From Chitinophagales bacterium (GTDB lineage: Bacteria; Bacteroidota; Bacteroidia; Chitinophagales; CAIODY01): a DNA stretch of 5,602 nucleotides. The stretch spans positions 1-5,602 of the forward strand of contig JAHEYX010000222.1 of the NCBI GenBank assembly GCA_023251415.1, read 5' to 3'. Below are positions 1 through 5,602 of this stretch, one piece after another; the first letter of the stretch is position 1, and each line of letters opens with the position of its first letter. The notes beneath the pieces were generated by a model. It made no database searches and was not told where the DNA came from. It saw only the letters and a program-made list of their open reading frames with translations. Both the position numbers and the translations under genes were made by a program.

Positions 1-594
1 TATGGAAGTACCGATGAAAGCTGCCAAGTCTTTGCGACTTAAATTCACGTTTGTTTTTGAATCGTTATGGTATTTTTCATTTAACAACAGGATGGCATAA
101 GCCAAACGTTGCGGAACAGATTTTTGAGAATATAAATTGGTTCGTGCAATTAATACCGAAAACGAGCGACACAATTCTTCTAATAATTTGCGACAAAATA
201 CCGGCATTAACTCAATGGCTTGTAAAAACTTGGTTACCGGAATAAACGTTAATTCGCAATCTTCTAAAGCTACTGCCGATAACGGATGATTCATATCGCT
301 CAAAATCGGGCGATAACCAAAAAATTGTTCTCCGGTAATGATAAAATGTATATGCGAACGACCGTCTGCGTATTCTTTCAATAATTTTATTTTACCACTT
401 TTAAGAAAATATACGCCTTCCGGTTTATTATTTTCTTTGAATAAATACTGCTTACGTTTAATCGTTAATGATTCCGAAATGCCGTTCAGTAAGTTCTGCT
501 CAAACTCGGGAATATCTTTAATTGGAAACTGAAAATCTAATCGAATACCTTTCAACAACTTACTTAAACGATTATCGATTGTTTGATTGCTCAT
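1..594 (-). CDS. Crp/Fnr-family transcriptional regulator, C-terminus cut by window edge
   Basis: Reading the minus strand from the ATG at 594-592 gives 198 codons without a stop up to the left edge. The protein begins MSNQTIDNRLSKLLKG. A cyclic-nucleotide-binding-type beta-barrel covers about residues 40-122 (PEGVYFLKSGKIKLL, then GEQFFGY, then ALEDCELTFIP), followed by a long dimerisation helix (about 128-155) and the beginning of a C-terminal winged HTH (VNLSRKDLAAFIGTS, about 182-197). The family is usually 210-230 residues, so only the recognition helix and wing are missing. Compared with E. coli CRP, the cAMP-contacting Glu and Arg of the phosphate-binding cassette appear replaced (FFGYR and PLSA at the equivalent places), so cAMP binding is unlikely. 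There is no N-terminal Cys cluster as in Fnr. The effector and targets are therefore unknown. It is transcribed away from the kinase operon and shares its upstream region. The family call is secure; a specific role is not. Confidence 0.93.
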   Translation of the reverse strand, partial: MSNQTIDNRLSKLLKGIRLDFQFPIKDIPEFEQNLLNGISESLTIKRKQYLFKENNKPEGVYFLKSGKIKLLKEYADGRSHIHFIITGEQFFGYRPILSDMNHPLSAVALEDCELTFIPVTKFLQAIELMPVFCRKLLEELCRSFSVLIARTNLYSQKSVPQRLAYAILLLNEKYHNDSKTNVNLSRKDLAAFIGTSI

Positions 595-645
595 TATATA
601 GGGATTTTATTACTTGAATAATTAAACATGTTCTTCTTCAACGCA

Positions 646-653
646 CAAAACTA
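646..653 (-). promoter_or_regulatory. Candidate -7 element for the Crp/Fnr gene
   Basis: On the minus strand, 653 to 646 reads TAGTTTTG, an exact match to the Bacteroidota -7 consensus TAnnTTTG. No clear TTG -33 element sits 19-21 bases upstream (an ATG is found there), so the match is partial. Transcription would begin near 641, leaving a leader of about 45 bases before the ATG at 594. Confidence 0.4.
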
Positions 654-691
654 AGTCATTAGTTTACAAACTGCATTTTTTAGTTCTGATT

Positions 692-711
692 TTTTACAAA
701 AGCTTGTAAAA
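692..711. promoter_or_regulatory. Palindrome TTTTACAA-N4-TTGTAAAA, possible operator
   Basis: This is a perfect 8-bp inverted repeat around AAGC, with TGAT (687-690) and ATCA (711-714) flanking it imperfectly. Read as TTACA-N6-TGTAA (694-709) it has the 16-bp two-half-site geometry typical of Crp/Fnr proteins. Its centre is about 60 bp upstream of the inferred start of the divergent Crp/Fnr transcript, a position that class I activators often use. Binding by the neighbouring regulator is inference; the dyad itself is seen directly. Confidence 0.4.
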
Positions 712-764
712 TCAGCGCTACATCTAGTAAAAAACACGATGTCATATCATGCGTTCATTACTTT

Positions 765-780
765 TTGCAATTAACTGCAA
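765..780. promoter_or_regulatory. Palindrome TTGCA-N6-TGCAA, possible second operator
   Basis: The 5-bp arms TTGCA (765-769) and TGCAA (776-780) surround six bases. Spacing and half-site differ from the 694-709 dyad by one base per arm (TTGCA versus TTACA), so both could be sites for the same dimeric regulator. A 5-bp dyad in AT-rich DNA can arise by chance, so support is modest. Confidence 0.25.
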
Positions 781-876
781 TGTGTCGTTTCTTATTTGAT
801 TCATCCTTTCAAGCAAATTCAACTTCATTTTTGAGATTAATTTTTCCTAAATTACAACATCTTTTTAACATGGGCA

Positions 877-894
877 ATCCCTAATAGTAGGGGT
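877..894. promoter_or_regulatory. Palindrome ATCCCTA-N4-TAGGGGT upstream of the kinase promoter
   Basis: The arms 877-883 and 888-894 are complementary (one G-T mismatch) around the loop ATAG. GC-rich arms stand out in an otherwise AT-rich leader. The dyad is centred at 885.5, roughly 60 bp before the inferred kinase transcription start and 17 bp before the -33 TTG. Its core CCTA-N4-TAGG recurs at 4161-4172 just before the response regulator gene, making it a candidate binding site for that regulator. The minus-strand arm reads TACCCCT, which fits the NarL heptamer consensus TACYYMT known from enterobacteria. Confidence 0.4.
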
Positions 895-910
895 ATTTAT
901 TAATCGAACA

Positions 911-940
911 TTGCATAAAATCTTAATTTCCGTTACCTTG
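911..940 (+). promoter_or_regulatory. Candidate Bacteroidota-type promoter of the kinase gene
   Basis: A TTG at 911-913 is separated by 20 bases from TACCTTG at 934-940. The layout matches the Bacteroidota promoter (TTG, 19-21 base spacer, TAnnTTTG), except that the -7 element has one T fewer than consensus. Transcription would begin within a few bases of the ATG at 949, giving a leaderless or nearly leaderless message. Confidence 0.45.
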
Positions 941-948
941 CAGTACTT

Positions 949-3900
949 ATGATAAAACTGTTACAGCTTGTTTTTATTGTATTATGCAGCAGCAGCACTT
1001 TGTTATTGCCCAAAATCGGACTTGCCCAAAGCAACTATACCTTGGTTAATTATAATCAAGATCATGGTTTGACATCCAGCACCATTAGTGGCATTTACAA
1101 AGACCACCATGGCTTTTTATGGCTAAGCAGCGAACGAGGCTTAAATCGTTTTGACGGGTACCAATTTAAAAGTTATTACGAAAAATCGAAAGGCGGTAGT
1201 TTCCAAAACCTCAGTTCCATTCTATCCTTTTGTATGACTCGCAATGGTACGGTGCTATTAAAAACAACCTCAACCCTATGTAAACTGAATCCCGATAAAG
1301 GTAACTATACCCCACTTATGGAGTGGAATGTTAGAAACGAGACCCCCAATTTATACCAATATTCCAATTACTTCATGTTGTCGCGCCGTCCCGAATCGAC
1401 TGTATATGACTCGATGGGAAATTATTGGCAAACCATCAAAATGCCTAAAGAAGGATTAATAAATTCCCCCATTTTGGAAGACACCGGCTTATGGTTGATT
1501 ACCAAAAACGGCGCTTACTTTTATACGTTGGCAAGCAAGCAATTTATTTTCAATACCTATATTGATGCTAATAAACAATTGGTAGAATTAAACAAAGTTT
1601 CATTGGCATTCTTCAAAAATAAGAATGGTGCGCTTTGTTTTATTAAAGATAAACAGTGTTTCTCGTATGTTGCCGAAAAGCACGCGTTTATTCAATTACC
1701 CGATTTTAATTTAACTGCGACCACAGAGCAAATTAATTCCTGGAACTTTATTTTTAGTTTAAATCAAGATACACTATTGGTTACAGATCGTGTAAATGCC
1801 ATTTATGCCATTGATTTAAAAACTGGTTTAACCAAACAAGTTTTAGCTATAGGATCGGCTACCAATCCCGTTTATATCAACTCCATTTTTCATGGTGCCA
1901 AAAACGGATTTTGGATTAGCACATTTAACAATGGCATTTTTCATGTTAATGCGCATTTTGAAATACTGGAGAAGTATGCCGATGAAGTCGAAAAAACGCA
2001 ACATCCTTATTTCGAAAATGTTGAATTTATCCTAGAAGATGAAAACGTAGTTTGGGTTTGCTCACCGGGCAATGGCCTTATTAAAATTGAACCTGCTCGT
2101 AACTTAGTTCAGCGCTTTGAACCACCAAGTTTAGTAAACACCAAATACCGTCAAAATGAAAACATACGAGTATTCTGCGAACTGAATAAAGAACAAGTTT
2201 TAATTGGCACTTTAGGAGGTTTGTTTTTACATGATTTCAAGACCGGAATCAGCGGATCAACAAATTATAGTTTAAACGGAAAGCATGAATTTGATCAACT
2301 TCCAATTAGTTGCATTATAAAAGATCGCTATCAAAATATTTGGATCAGTACTTGGAATGGGAACGAGTTATATGTTATTGACCCAAAAACCAAAATTGCT
2401 CGAATAGCATTTTCTGCAAAGCTATATCCGGTTGAGCTTTCCAGTATTCGCACCATTTTTTGTGATTCGAAAGACCGCTTTTGGATTGGAACAGCCTCGA
2501 ATAAAATTATACGCTTAAATTTAGACTCCTTGCTCCAAGGTAAAATACCACTTAATAAAGCGCAATTGACTTGTTACTCCGGTGATAAAAAAAATAATGT
2601 GATACCAACCTATGGATTAACATTTAAAATTACGGAAACTCCGGATCATCAAATATTTTGTGCTACAGAAGGTGGTTTGTTGCAATTTAACGAATCGACT
2701 AATTCCTTTAAGTATTATTCGGCTCGTACAACCACAAAACCAAATTCATTAAATGTAAATGATATTCGCGCGGTGGTAGCTGAAGGAAGCAAAGGAGTTT
2801 GGGTAGGTACCAATGGAGGTGGTTTAAATTATTTTGATCGACAAACCGAAAGCTTTACCCATTACACCACCGAAAACGGACTACCCGATAATTCCATCTA
2901 TTCTATAGTAGCCGATCAACAAGGCTATTTGTGGTTAGGAACCAACAGGGGTATTTGCCGTTTCGCCATAAACAACAAAAGTGTATTTAACTTATCCATA
3001 AAAGACGGCATTCAAAACTATGAGTACAATACCAATGCGGGTTTATTATGCTCGAATGGATTAATTTGCTTAGGTGGTATTAAAGGGGTTAATTTTTTCA
3101 AACCAAACGAATTGAAGCAAGTTAATATCGTTAATCCGGTGCTAATAACGGGTTTAACTATTAACGGTCATTCACGTACAGTTCCTATTGAATCGTTGCA
3201 TTTGGCTTACGACGAGAATTATTTGGTATTTCAATTTGCCGGATTAGGCTTCTATCGTAATGAAGAATACCAATATGCTTATCAATTGGTTGGTTTAGAT
3301 AAAGATTGGATCAATTGCGGAACTCAGCGTCAAGTTAATTACGCTAACTTACCTCCCGGTCGTTATACCTTTCGATTAAAAGGTTGTGATTGTTTTGGTA
3401 ATTGGACCGAAAGCGAACAAACATTAACTATTATTATTAAAACCCCTTGGTTCAAAACCTGGTGGTTCTATTTATTATTGCTCGTTTTAGTGGTTTCCTT
3501 TTCTTATGCCTTTATACGCTTTCGATTAAACCAATTAGTAAAAATGCAAACCGTGCGTAATAATATTGCCCGCGATTTGCACGATGAAGTTGGTTCTAAC
3601 CTCAGTAATATTTCATTGTTTAATGCAGTTGCCATCGAAAAGGCAGCAAAAGTAGATACAACCTTGCGTCCACTATTGGCTAAAATAGCCGAATACACGC
3701 AACAATCACAAGAGGCAATGAGTGATATCGTTTGGATGATCAGTTCTAAAAACGACCAGTTTGATAATATTGTAATCAAAATGCGCAGCTATGCCGAAAA
3801 CATACTGGAAGACACGCCAATCCAAGTACACTTTAACTTTGCAAACGATCTTTCCGGAATCACTTTGGATATGCTTTTGCGCAAAAACTTATACTTGATT

Positions 3901-4152
3901 TACAAAGAAGCATTGAACAATATGTTGAAATATGCGCATTGTAAAAATTGTTGGATAAGCATGACTAAGCAACACAATAAATTAGTGCTTACAATAATTG
4001 ATGATGGTGTTGGTTTCGAATTGGCAAAAGTAAAATCCGGAAACGGGTTATTGAATTTCGAAAAACGAGCGAAAGAACTGAAAGGTACGCTTGAGCTGAA
4101 AACTGCTCCAAATGAAGGAACAAAGCTGGAAGTAATTATACCAATACCCTAA
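949..4152 (+). CDS. Two-component sensor histidine kinase with Reg_prop propeller and Y_Y_Y periplasmic sensor
   Basis: This 1067-residue inner-membrane kinase probably senses a periplasmic ligand and phosphorylates the response regulator encoded 56 bp downstream. An N-terminal signal peptide (about 1-26, ending GLA) precedes beta-propeller repeats with the Reg_prop signature: GFLWLSSERGLNRFDG (55-70), then W-centred repeats near 322, 369, 465, 512, 617 and 662 (GYLWLGTNRG). A Y_Y_Y domain follows at about 768-830 (LDKDW, then NLPPGRYTF). One transmembrane helix lies at about 838-856. The DHp domain is HisKA_3 type, with phosphoacceptor His878 in ARDLHDEVGSNLS. The ATPase domain has the N box EALNN (987-991), DDGVGF (1018-1023), GNGLLNF (1031-1037) and a terminal EGTKLEVIIPI. 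No receiver or AraC-type HTH is fused, unlike classical hybrid systems with this sensor. The start is fixed by the signal peptide. Related sensors often control polysaccharide use, but no such genes are visible here, so the ligand is unknown. Confidence 0.95.
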   Translation: MIKLLQLVFIVLCSSSTLLLPKIGLAQSNYTLVNYNQDHGLTSSTISGIYKDHHGFLWLSSERGLNRFDGYQFKSYYEKSKGGSFQNLSSILSFCMTRNGTVLLKTTSTLCKLNPDKGNYTPLMEWNVRNETPNLYQYSNYFMLSRRPESTVYDSMGNYWQTIKMPKEGLINSPILEDTGLWLITKNGAYFYTLASKQFIFNTYIDANKQLVELNKVSLAFFKNKNGALCFIKDKQCFSYVAEKHAFIQLPDFNLTATTEQINSWNFIFSLNQDTLLVTDRVNAIYAIDLKTGLTKQVLAIGSATNPVYINSIFHGAKNGFWISTFNNGIFHVNAHFEILEKYADEVEKTQHPYFENVEFILEDENVVWVCSPGNGLIKIEPARNLVQRFEPPSLVNTKYRQNENIRVFCELNKEQVLIGTLGGLFLHDFKTGISGSTNYSLNGKHEFDQLPISCIIKDRYQNIWISTWNGNELYVIDPKTKIARIAFSAKLYPVELSSIRTIFCDSKDRFWIGTASNKIIRLNLDSLLQGKIPLNKAQLTCYSGDKKNNVIPTYGLTFKITETPDHQIFCATEGGLLQFNESTNSFKYYSARTTTKPNSLNVNDIRAVVAEGSKGVWVGTNGGGLNYFDRQTESFTHYTTENGLPDNSIYSIVADQQGYLWLGTNRGICRFAINNKSVFNLSIKDGIQNYEYNTNAGLLCSNGLICLGGIKGVNFFKPNELKQVNIVNPVLITGLTINGHSRTVPIESLHLAYDENYLVFQFAGLGFYRNEEYQYAYQLVGLDKDWINCGTQRQVNYANLPPGRYTFRLKGCDCFGNWTESEQTLTIIIKTPWFKTWWFYLLLLVLVVSFSYAFIRFRLNQLVKMQTVRNNIARDLHDEVGSNLSNISLFNAVAIEKAAKVDTTLRPLLAKIAEYTQQSQEAMSDIVWMISSKNDQFDNIVIKMRSYAENILEDTPIQVHFNFANDLSGITLDMLLRKNLYLIYKEALNNMLKYAHCKNCWISMTKQHNKLVLTIIDDGVGFELAKVKSGNGLLNFEKRAKELKGTLELKTAPNEGTKLEVIIPIP

Positions 4153-4154
4153 CA

Positions 4155-4178
4155 AAAGTACCTAGCGTTAGGTATTTT
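4155..4178 (+). promoter_or_regulatory. Dyad TACCTA-N4-TAGGTA between kinase and response regulator
   Basis: The perfect arms TACCTA (4159-4164) and TAGGTA (4169-4174) surround GCGT. The stem extends outward through AAAG/TTTT to ten pairs, one of them G-T. It begins three bases after the kinase stop codon. As RNA it is a hairpin with only four U in its 3' arm, so it could act as a weak terminator, an attenuator or a stabilising 3' end. As DNA it shares the CCTA-N4-TAGG core with the dyad at 877-894. Written as TACCTAG-CG-TTAGGTA it resembles the 7-2-7 arrangement of NarL sites, with six of seven bases matching in each heptamer. The sequence does not decide between the RNA and DNA roles. Confidence 0.45.
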
Positions 4179-4208
4179 AATTAATGACAAACAACTTAAT
4201 TTTAGGCA

Positions 4209-4844
4209 ATGATAAAAGTAGTAGTTTATGATGATAACAAAGGTCGTTTAGAAGGCCTTGAATTGTTGATTAATCAAAATGACGATATGAAATGTATTGG
4301 CACTTTTGAAAATTGCAGCGATGTTATCGAACAAATAAATGTGTTGCAGCCGGATGTGGTTTTAATGGATATTGATATGCCCTATGTGAATGGGATTGAA
4401 GGTTTGAAATTGATACGTCAAAATGCACCTGAAATTCTAATCATTATGCAAACGGTATTTGAAGAAGAAGATAAAATTTTTGAAGCTATACAAGCCGGAG
4501 CTAATGGTTATTTTTTAAAGAAAACTCCCCCGGCTAAATTAATAGAGGGTATTCGCGATGTTTATCAAGGCGGTGCACCTATGACTGCCAGTATTGCTAA
4601 AAAGGTTTTGGAATTGTTCAGACATACCACCGCTGCTCGAGTAACTACTGATTTCAACTTAACTGATCGTGAAACTGAAATATTGTCTTTTTTAGTTAAA
4701 GGCTTAAATTATAAGATGATTGCCGAGCAATGCAATATTTCCTGGCATACTGTAAATGCCCATTGCAAGAAAATTTACGAAAAATTGCATGTTCATTCTG
4801 CCCAAGAAGCCGTGGCAAAGGCGGTAAATCAACGCATCGTATAA
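4209..4844 (+). CDS. NarL/FixJ-family response regulator (REC + LuxR-type HTH)
   Basis: This 211-residue cytoplasmic transcription factor has a usual length for the family. The receiver domain (about 1-120) has the acidic pair Asp8-Asp9, phosphoacceptor Asp54 in LMDIDMP, Thr82 in IIMQT and Lys104 in GYFLKK, so every residue needed for phosphorylation and switching is present. After a short linker, a LuxR/GerE-type HTH occupies about 151-208 (LTDRETEILSFLVKGL, then NISWHTVNAHCKKIYEKLHV). It follows the kinase gene on the same strand with a 56-bp gap, and HisKA_3 kinases characteristically pair with NarL-type regulators, so the two almost certainly form one two-component system. An AGG lies only three bases before the ATG, too close to be a good Shine-Dalgarno sequence. 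No strong promoter is visible in the gap, so co-transcription is the simplest reading. Targets are unknown; the shared palindrome upstream of both genes suggests autoregulation. Confidence 0.95.
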   Translation: MIKVVVYDDNKGRLEGLELLINQNDDMKCIGTFENCSDVIEQINVLQPDVVLMDIDMPYVNGIEGLKLIRQNAPEILIIMQTVFEEEDKIFEAIQAGANGYFLKKTPPAKLIEGIRDVYQGGAPMTASIAKKVLELFRHTTAARVTTDFNLTDRETEILSFLVKGLNYKMIAEQCNISWHTVNAHCKKIYEKLHVHSAQEAVAKAVNQRIV

Positions 4845-4926
4845 TTGTTTAGAGGCTTTACCAACTGACTTTCAATTATTTGACAAGCTATTGGTCCTAT
4901 ATTTTTTGAAGATTCCGCTAAATTTT

Positions 4927-4957
4927 CTGAAAATTACAAGTAAAAAGATTACCTTTG
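4927..4957 (+). promoter_or_regulatory. Candidate promoter of the tRNA-Leu (and tig) transcript
   Basis: TACCTTTG at 4950-4957 is an exact match to the Bacteroidota -7 consensus TAnnTTTG. CTG at 4927-4929, 20 bases upstream, is a near match to the -33 TTG. Transcription would start near 4963, about 17 bases before the tRNA. An AT-only dyad AATTTT-CTG-AAAATT (4921-4935) overlaps the -33 region and may be incidental. Confidence 0.6.
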
Positions 4958-4979
4958 CTGCCCGATTTTGAACACGTAT

Positions 4980-5061
4980 GCAGGTGTGGCGTAATTGGCA
5001 GCCGCGTCAGACTTAGGATCTGATGTCTCACGACGTGGGGGTTCGAGTCCCTTCACCTGCA
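4980..5061 (+). tRNA. tRNA-Leu (anticodon UAG, reads CUA)
   Basis: The cloverleaf can be drawn completely. The acceptor stem GCAGGTG (4980-4986) pairs with CACCTGC (5054-5060), followed by discriminator A at 5061, as in leucine tRNAs. The D arm has a 3-bp stem GCG/CGC and a loop containing GG. The anticodon stem TCAGA/TCTGA encloses CTTAGGA, with anticodon TAG at 5014-5016. A 13-base variable arm (5024-5036) forms a TGTC/GACG stem, which marks a class II tRNA. The T arm GGGGG-TTCGAGT-CCCTT has two G-T pairs at its base. CCA is not encoded (CAC follows the discriminator) and must be added enzymatically. Confidence 0.96.
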
Positions 5062-5096
5062 CACTTTTCTTTTTAACACTACAAAAGCCGCTTTTC

Positions 5097-5602
5097 ATGC
5101 CTCAGTTTAAACGCGAAGTTATTGCTCCTTTACACGAAAAACTTACCTTAACCCTTGCTAAAGATGAATTCTTTCCTAAAGTAGAACAAGGATTAAAAAA
5201 ATTAGCTAAACAAGTTTCAATAAAAGGCTTCCGTCAGGGTATGGTTCCGGCCGGTATGGTTAGAAAAATGTATGGCAATGATGTGATGGCTGAAGAAATC
5301 AGCAAATTAGCCAATGAAAACCTCGATAATTATATTCGTGAAAACGATATCAAATTCTTAGGTAACCCATTAGCTATGCCTGTTTTAGGACAAAGTACCG
5401 ATATCAACAACCCCGGCGATTATACGTTCGAATTCGAAATCGGCTTACAACCGGAATTTGAAATTCCTGCGCTTAAAGGAAAAGATGCTGTGGTGAGCTA
5501 TCAAATTATTGTGGATGATGAATTGGTGCAAAAAGAAATGGAATACGAACAAACCCGTCATGGCAAAAGCGAAGAAACGGATACTATTATTGCTGATGAT
5601 GT
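5097..5602 (+). CDS. tig: Trigger factor, ribosome-associated chaperone, C-terminus cut by window edge
   Basis: The 168 visible codons match the N-terminal part of trigger factor, a cytoplasmic chaperone that docks at the ribosomal exit tunnel and protects nascent chains. The ribosome-binding signature appears as GFRQGMVP (residues 44-51), compared with GFRxGxVP in the family. It is followed by MVRKMYGNDVMAEEI and by FEFEIGLQPEFEIP (about 124-137), the end of the ribosome-binding domain. The visible part should end about where the PPIase-like domain would begin. Full-length proteins have about 430-450 residues, so more than half is outside the window. The ATG at 5097 is chosen because upstream in-frame codons soon run into the tRNA and the N-terminus aligns with the family. 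There is no Shine-Dalgarno sequence. Only 35 bases separate it from the tRNA, with no promoter element visible in them, so it is probably on the tRNA transcript. Confidence 0.93.
   Translation, partial: MPQFKREVIAPLHEKLTLTLAKDEFFPKVEQGLKKLAKQVSIKGFRQGMVPAGMVRKMYGNDVMAEEISKLANENLDNYIRENDIKFLGNPLAMPVLGQSTDINNPGDYTFEFEIGLQPEFEIPALKGKDAVVSYQIIVDDELVQKEMEYEQTRHGKSEETDTIIADD

Larger units (their letters stand above)
595..948. other. Divergent intergenic region, no gene
   Basis: This 354-bp AT-rich stretch separates the start of the Crp/Fnr gene (minus strand) from the start of the kinase gene (plus strand). I found no convincing ORF or RNA gene in it. It contains candidate promoter elements for both directions, two palindromes of 5-6-5 geometry centred near 701 and 772, a short palindrome AGTTTACAAACT at 661-672, and a CCCTA-N4-TAGGG palindrome at 879-892. 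The density of dyads suggests a regulated divergent promoter region; this is inference from sequence only. Confidence 0.7.

Noticed and set aside
51..245. 64-codon plus-strand ORF
   Set aside because: It lies entirely antisense to the Crp/Fnr gene, whose minus-strand reading gives a recognisable protein; its translation resembles no family.
338..532. 64-codon plus-strand ORF
   Set aside because: Also antisense to the Crp/Fnr coding region, with no recognisable domain.
759..767. Alternative kinase promoter element TACTTTTTG
   Set aside because: It has one T too many compared with TAnnTTTG and no TTG at the right distance upstream.
3504..3779. 91-codon minus-strand ORF
   Set aside because: Antisense to the transmembrane and DHp part of the kinase, whose plus-strand motifs are unmistakable.
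4184..4231. 15-codon ORF overlapping the response regulator start in another frame (possible leader peptide)
   Set aside because: No ribosome-binding signal, no distinctive codon run; ORFs of this length are expected by chance.
4860..4907. Terminator for the kinase/regulator operon: ACCAA (4860-4864) and TTGGT (4891-4895) followed by a T6 run at 4902-4907
   Set aside because: The stem has only five pairs, the loop is 26 bases and the T-run is six bases away, too weak to call as a Rho-independent terminator.
4845..4979. Small gene or RNA in the gap between the regulator and tRNA
   Set aside because: No ORF of note and no stable GC-bearing structure; only the tRNA promoter elements could be supported.

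Overview
The window looks like a piece of chromosome from a member of the Bacteroidota. The evidence is an AT-rich base composition, weak or absent Shine-Dalgarno sequences, -7 promoter elements of the TAnnTTTG type, and a very large sensor kinase with the Reg_prop/Y_Y_Y periplasmic architecture typical of that phylum. I cannot name a genus from the sequence alone.

Layout: (1) 1-594, minus strand, is the N-terminal 198 codons of a Crp/Fnr-family transcription regulator, cut by the left edge inside its DNA-binding helix-turn-helix. (2) 595-948 is a 354-bp divergent intergenic region with no gene. It holds a candidate -7 element for the Crp/Fnr gene, a candidate promoter for the kinase, two palindromes of Crp/Fnr-like geometry (TTRCA-N6-TGYAA) and a CCCTA-N4-TAGGG palindrome near the kinase promoter. 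(3) 949-4152 is a 1067-residue membrane sensor histidine kinase: signal peptide, periplasmic beta-propeller repeats, Y_Y_Y domain, one transmembrane helix, HisKA_3-type DHp and HATPase domain. (4) 4209-4844, 56 bp downstream on the same strand, is a NarL/FixJ-family response regulator, the obvious partner. A second CCTA-N4-TAGG palindrome lies in the gap between the two. (5) 4980-5061 is a class II tRNA-Leu with anticodon UAG, behind a good promoter element. (6) 5097-5602 is the start of trigger factor (tig), cut by the right edge.

How the genes fit together: the kinase probably senses a periplasmic ligand with its propeller/Y_Y_Y module and phosphorylates the NarL-type regulator, which would bind DNA through its LuxR-type HTH. 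The shared CCTA-N4-TAGG palindrome upstream of both genes makes autoregulation a testable idea. The Crp/Fnr regulator is divergently transcribed and may read the same intergenic region. The tRNA-Leu/trigger factor block is housekeeping; the short gap with no visible promoter suggests that tig is co-transcribed with the tRNA.

I do not see a mobile element, CRISPR array, toxin system or clearly undescribed system. The most interesting material is regulatory: the paired palindromes and the split (non-hybrid) form of a sensor usually found in one-protein hybrid systems.
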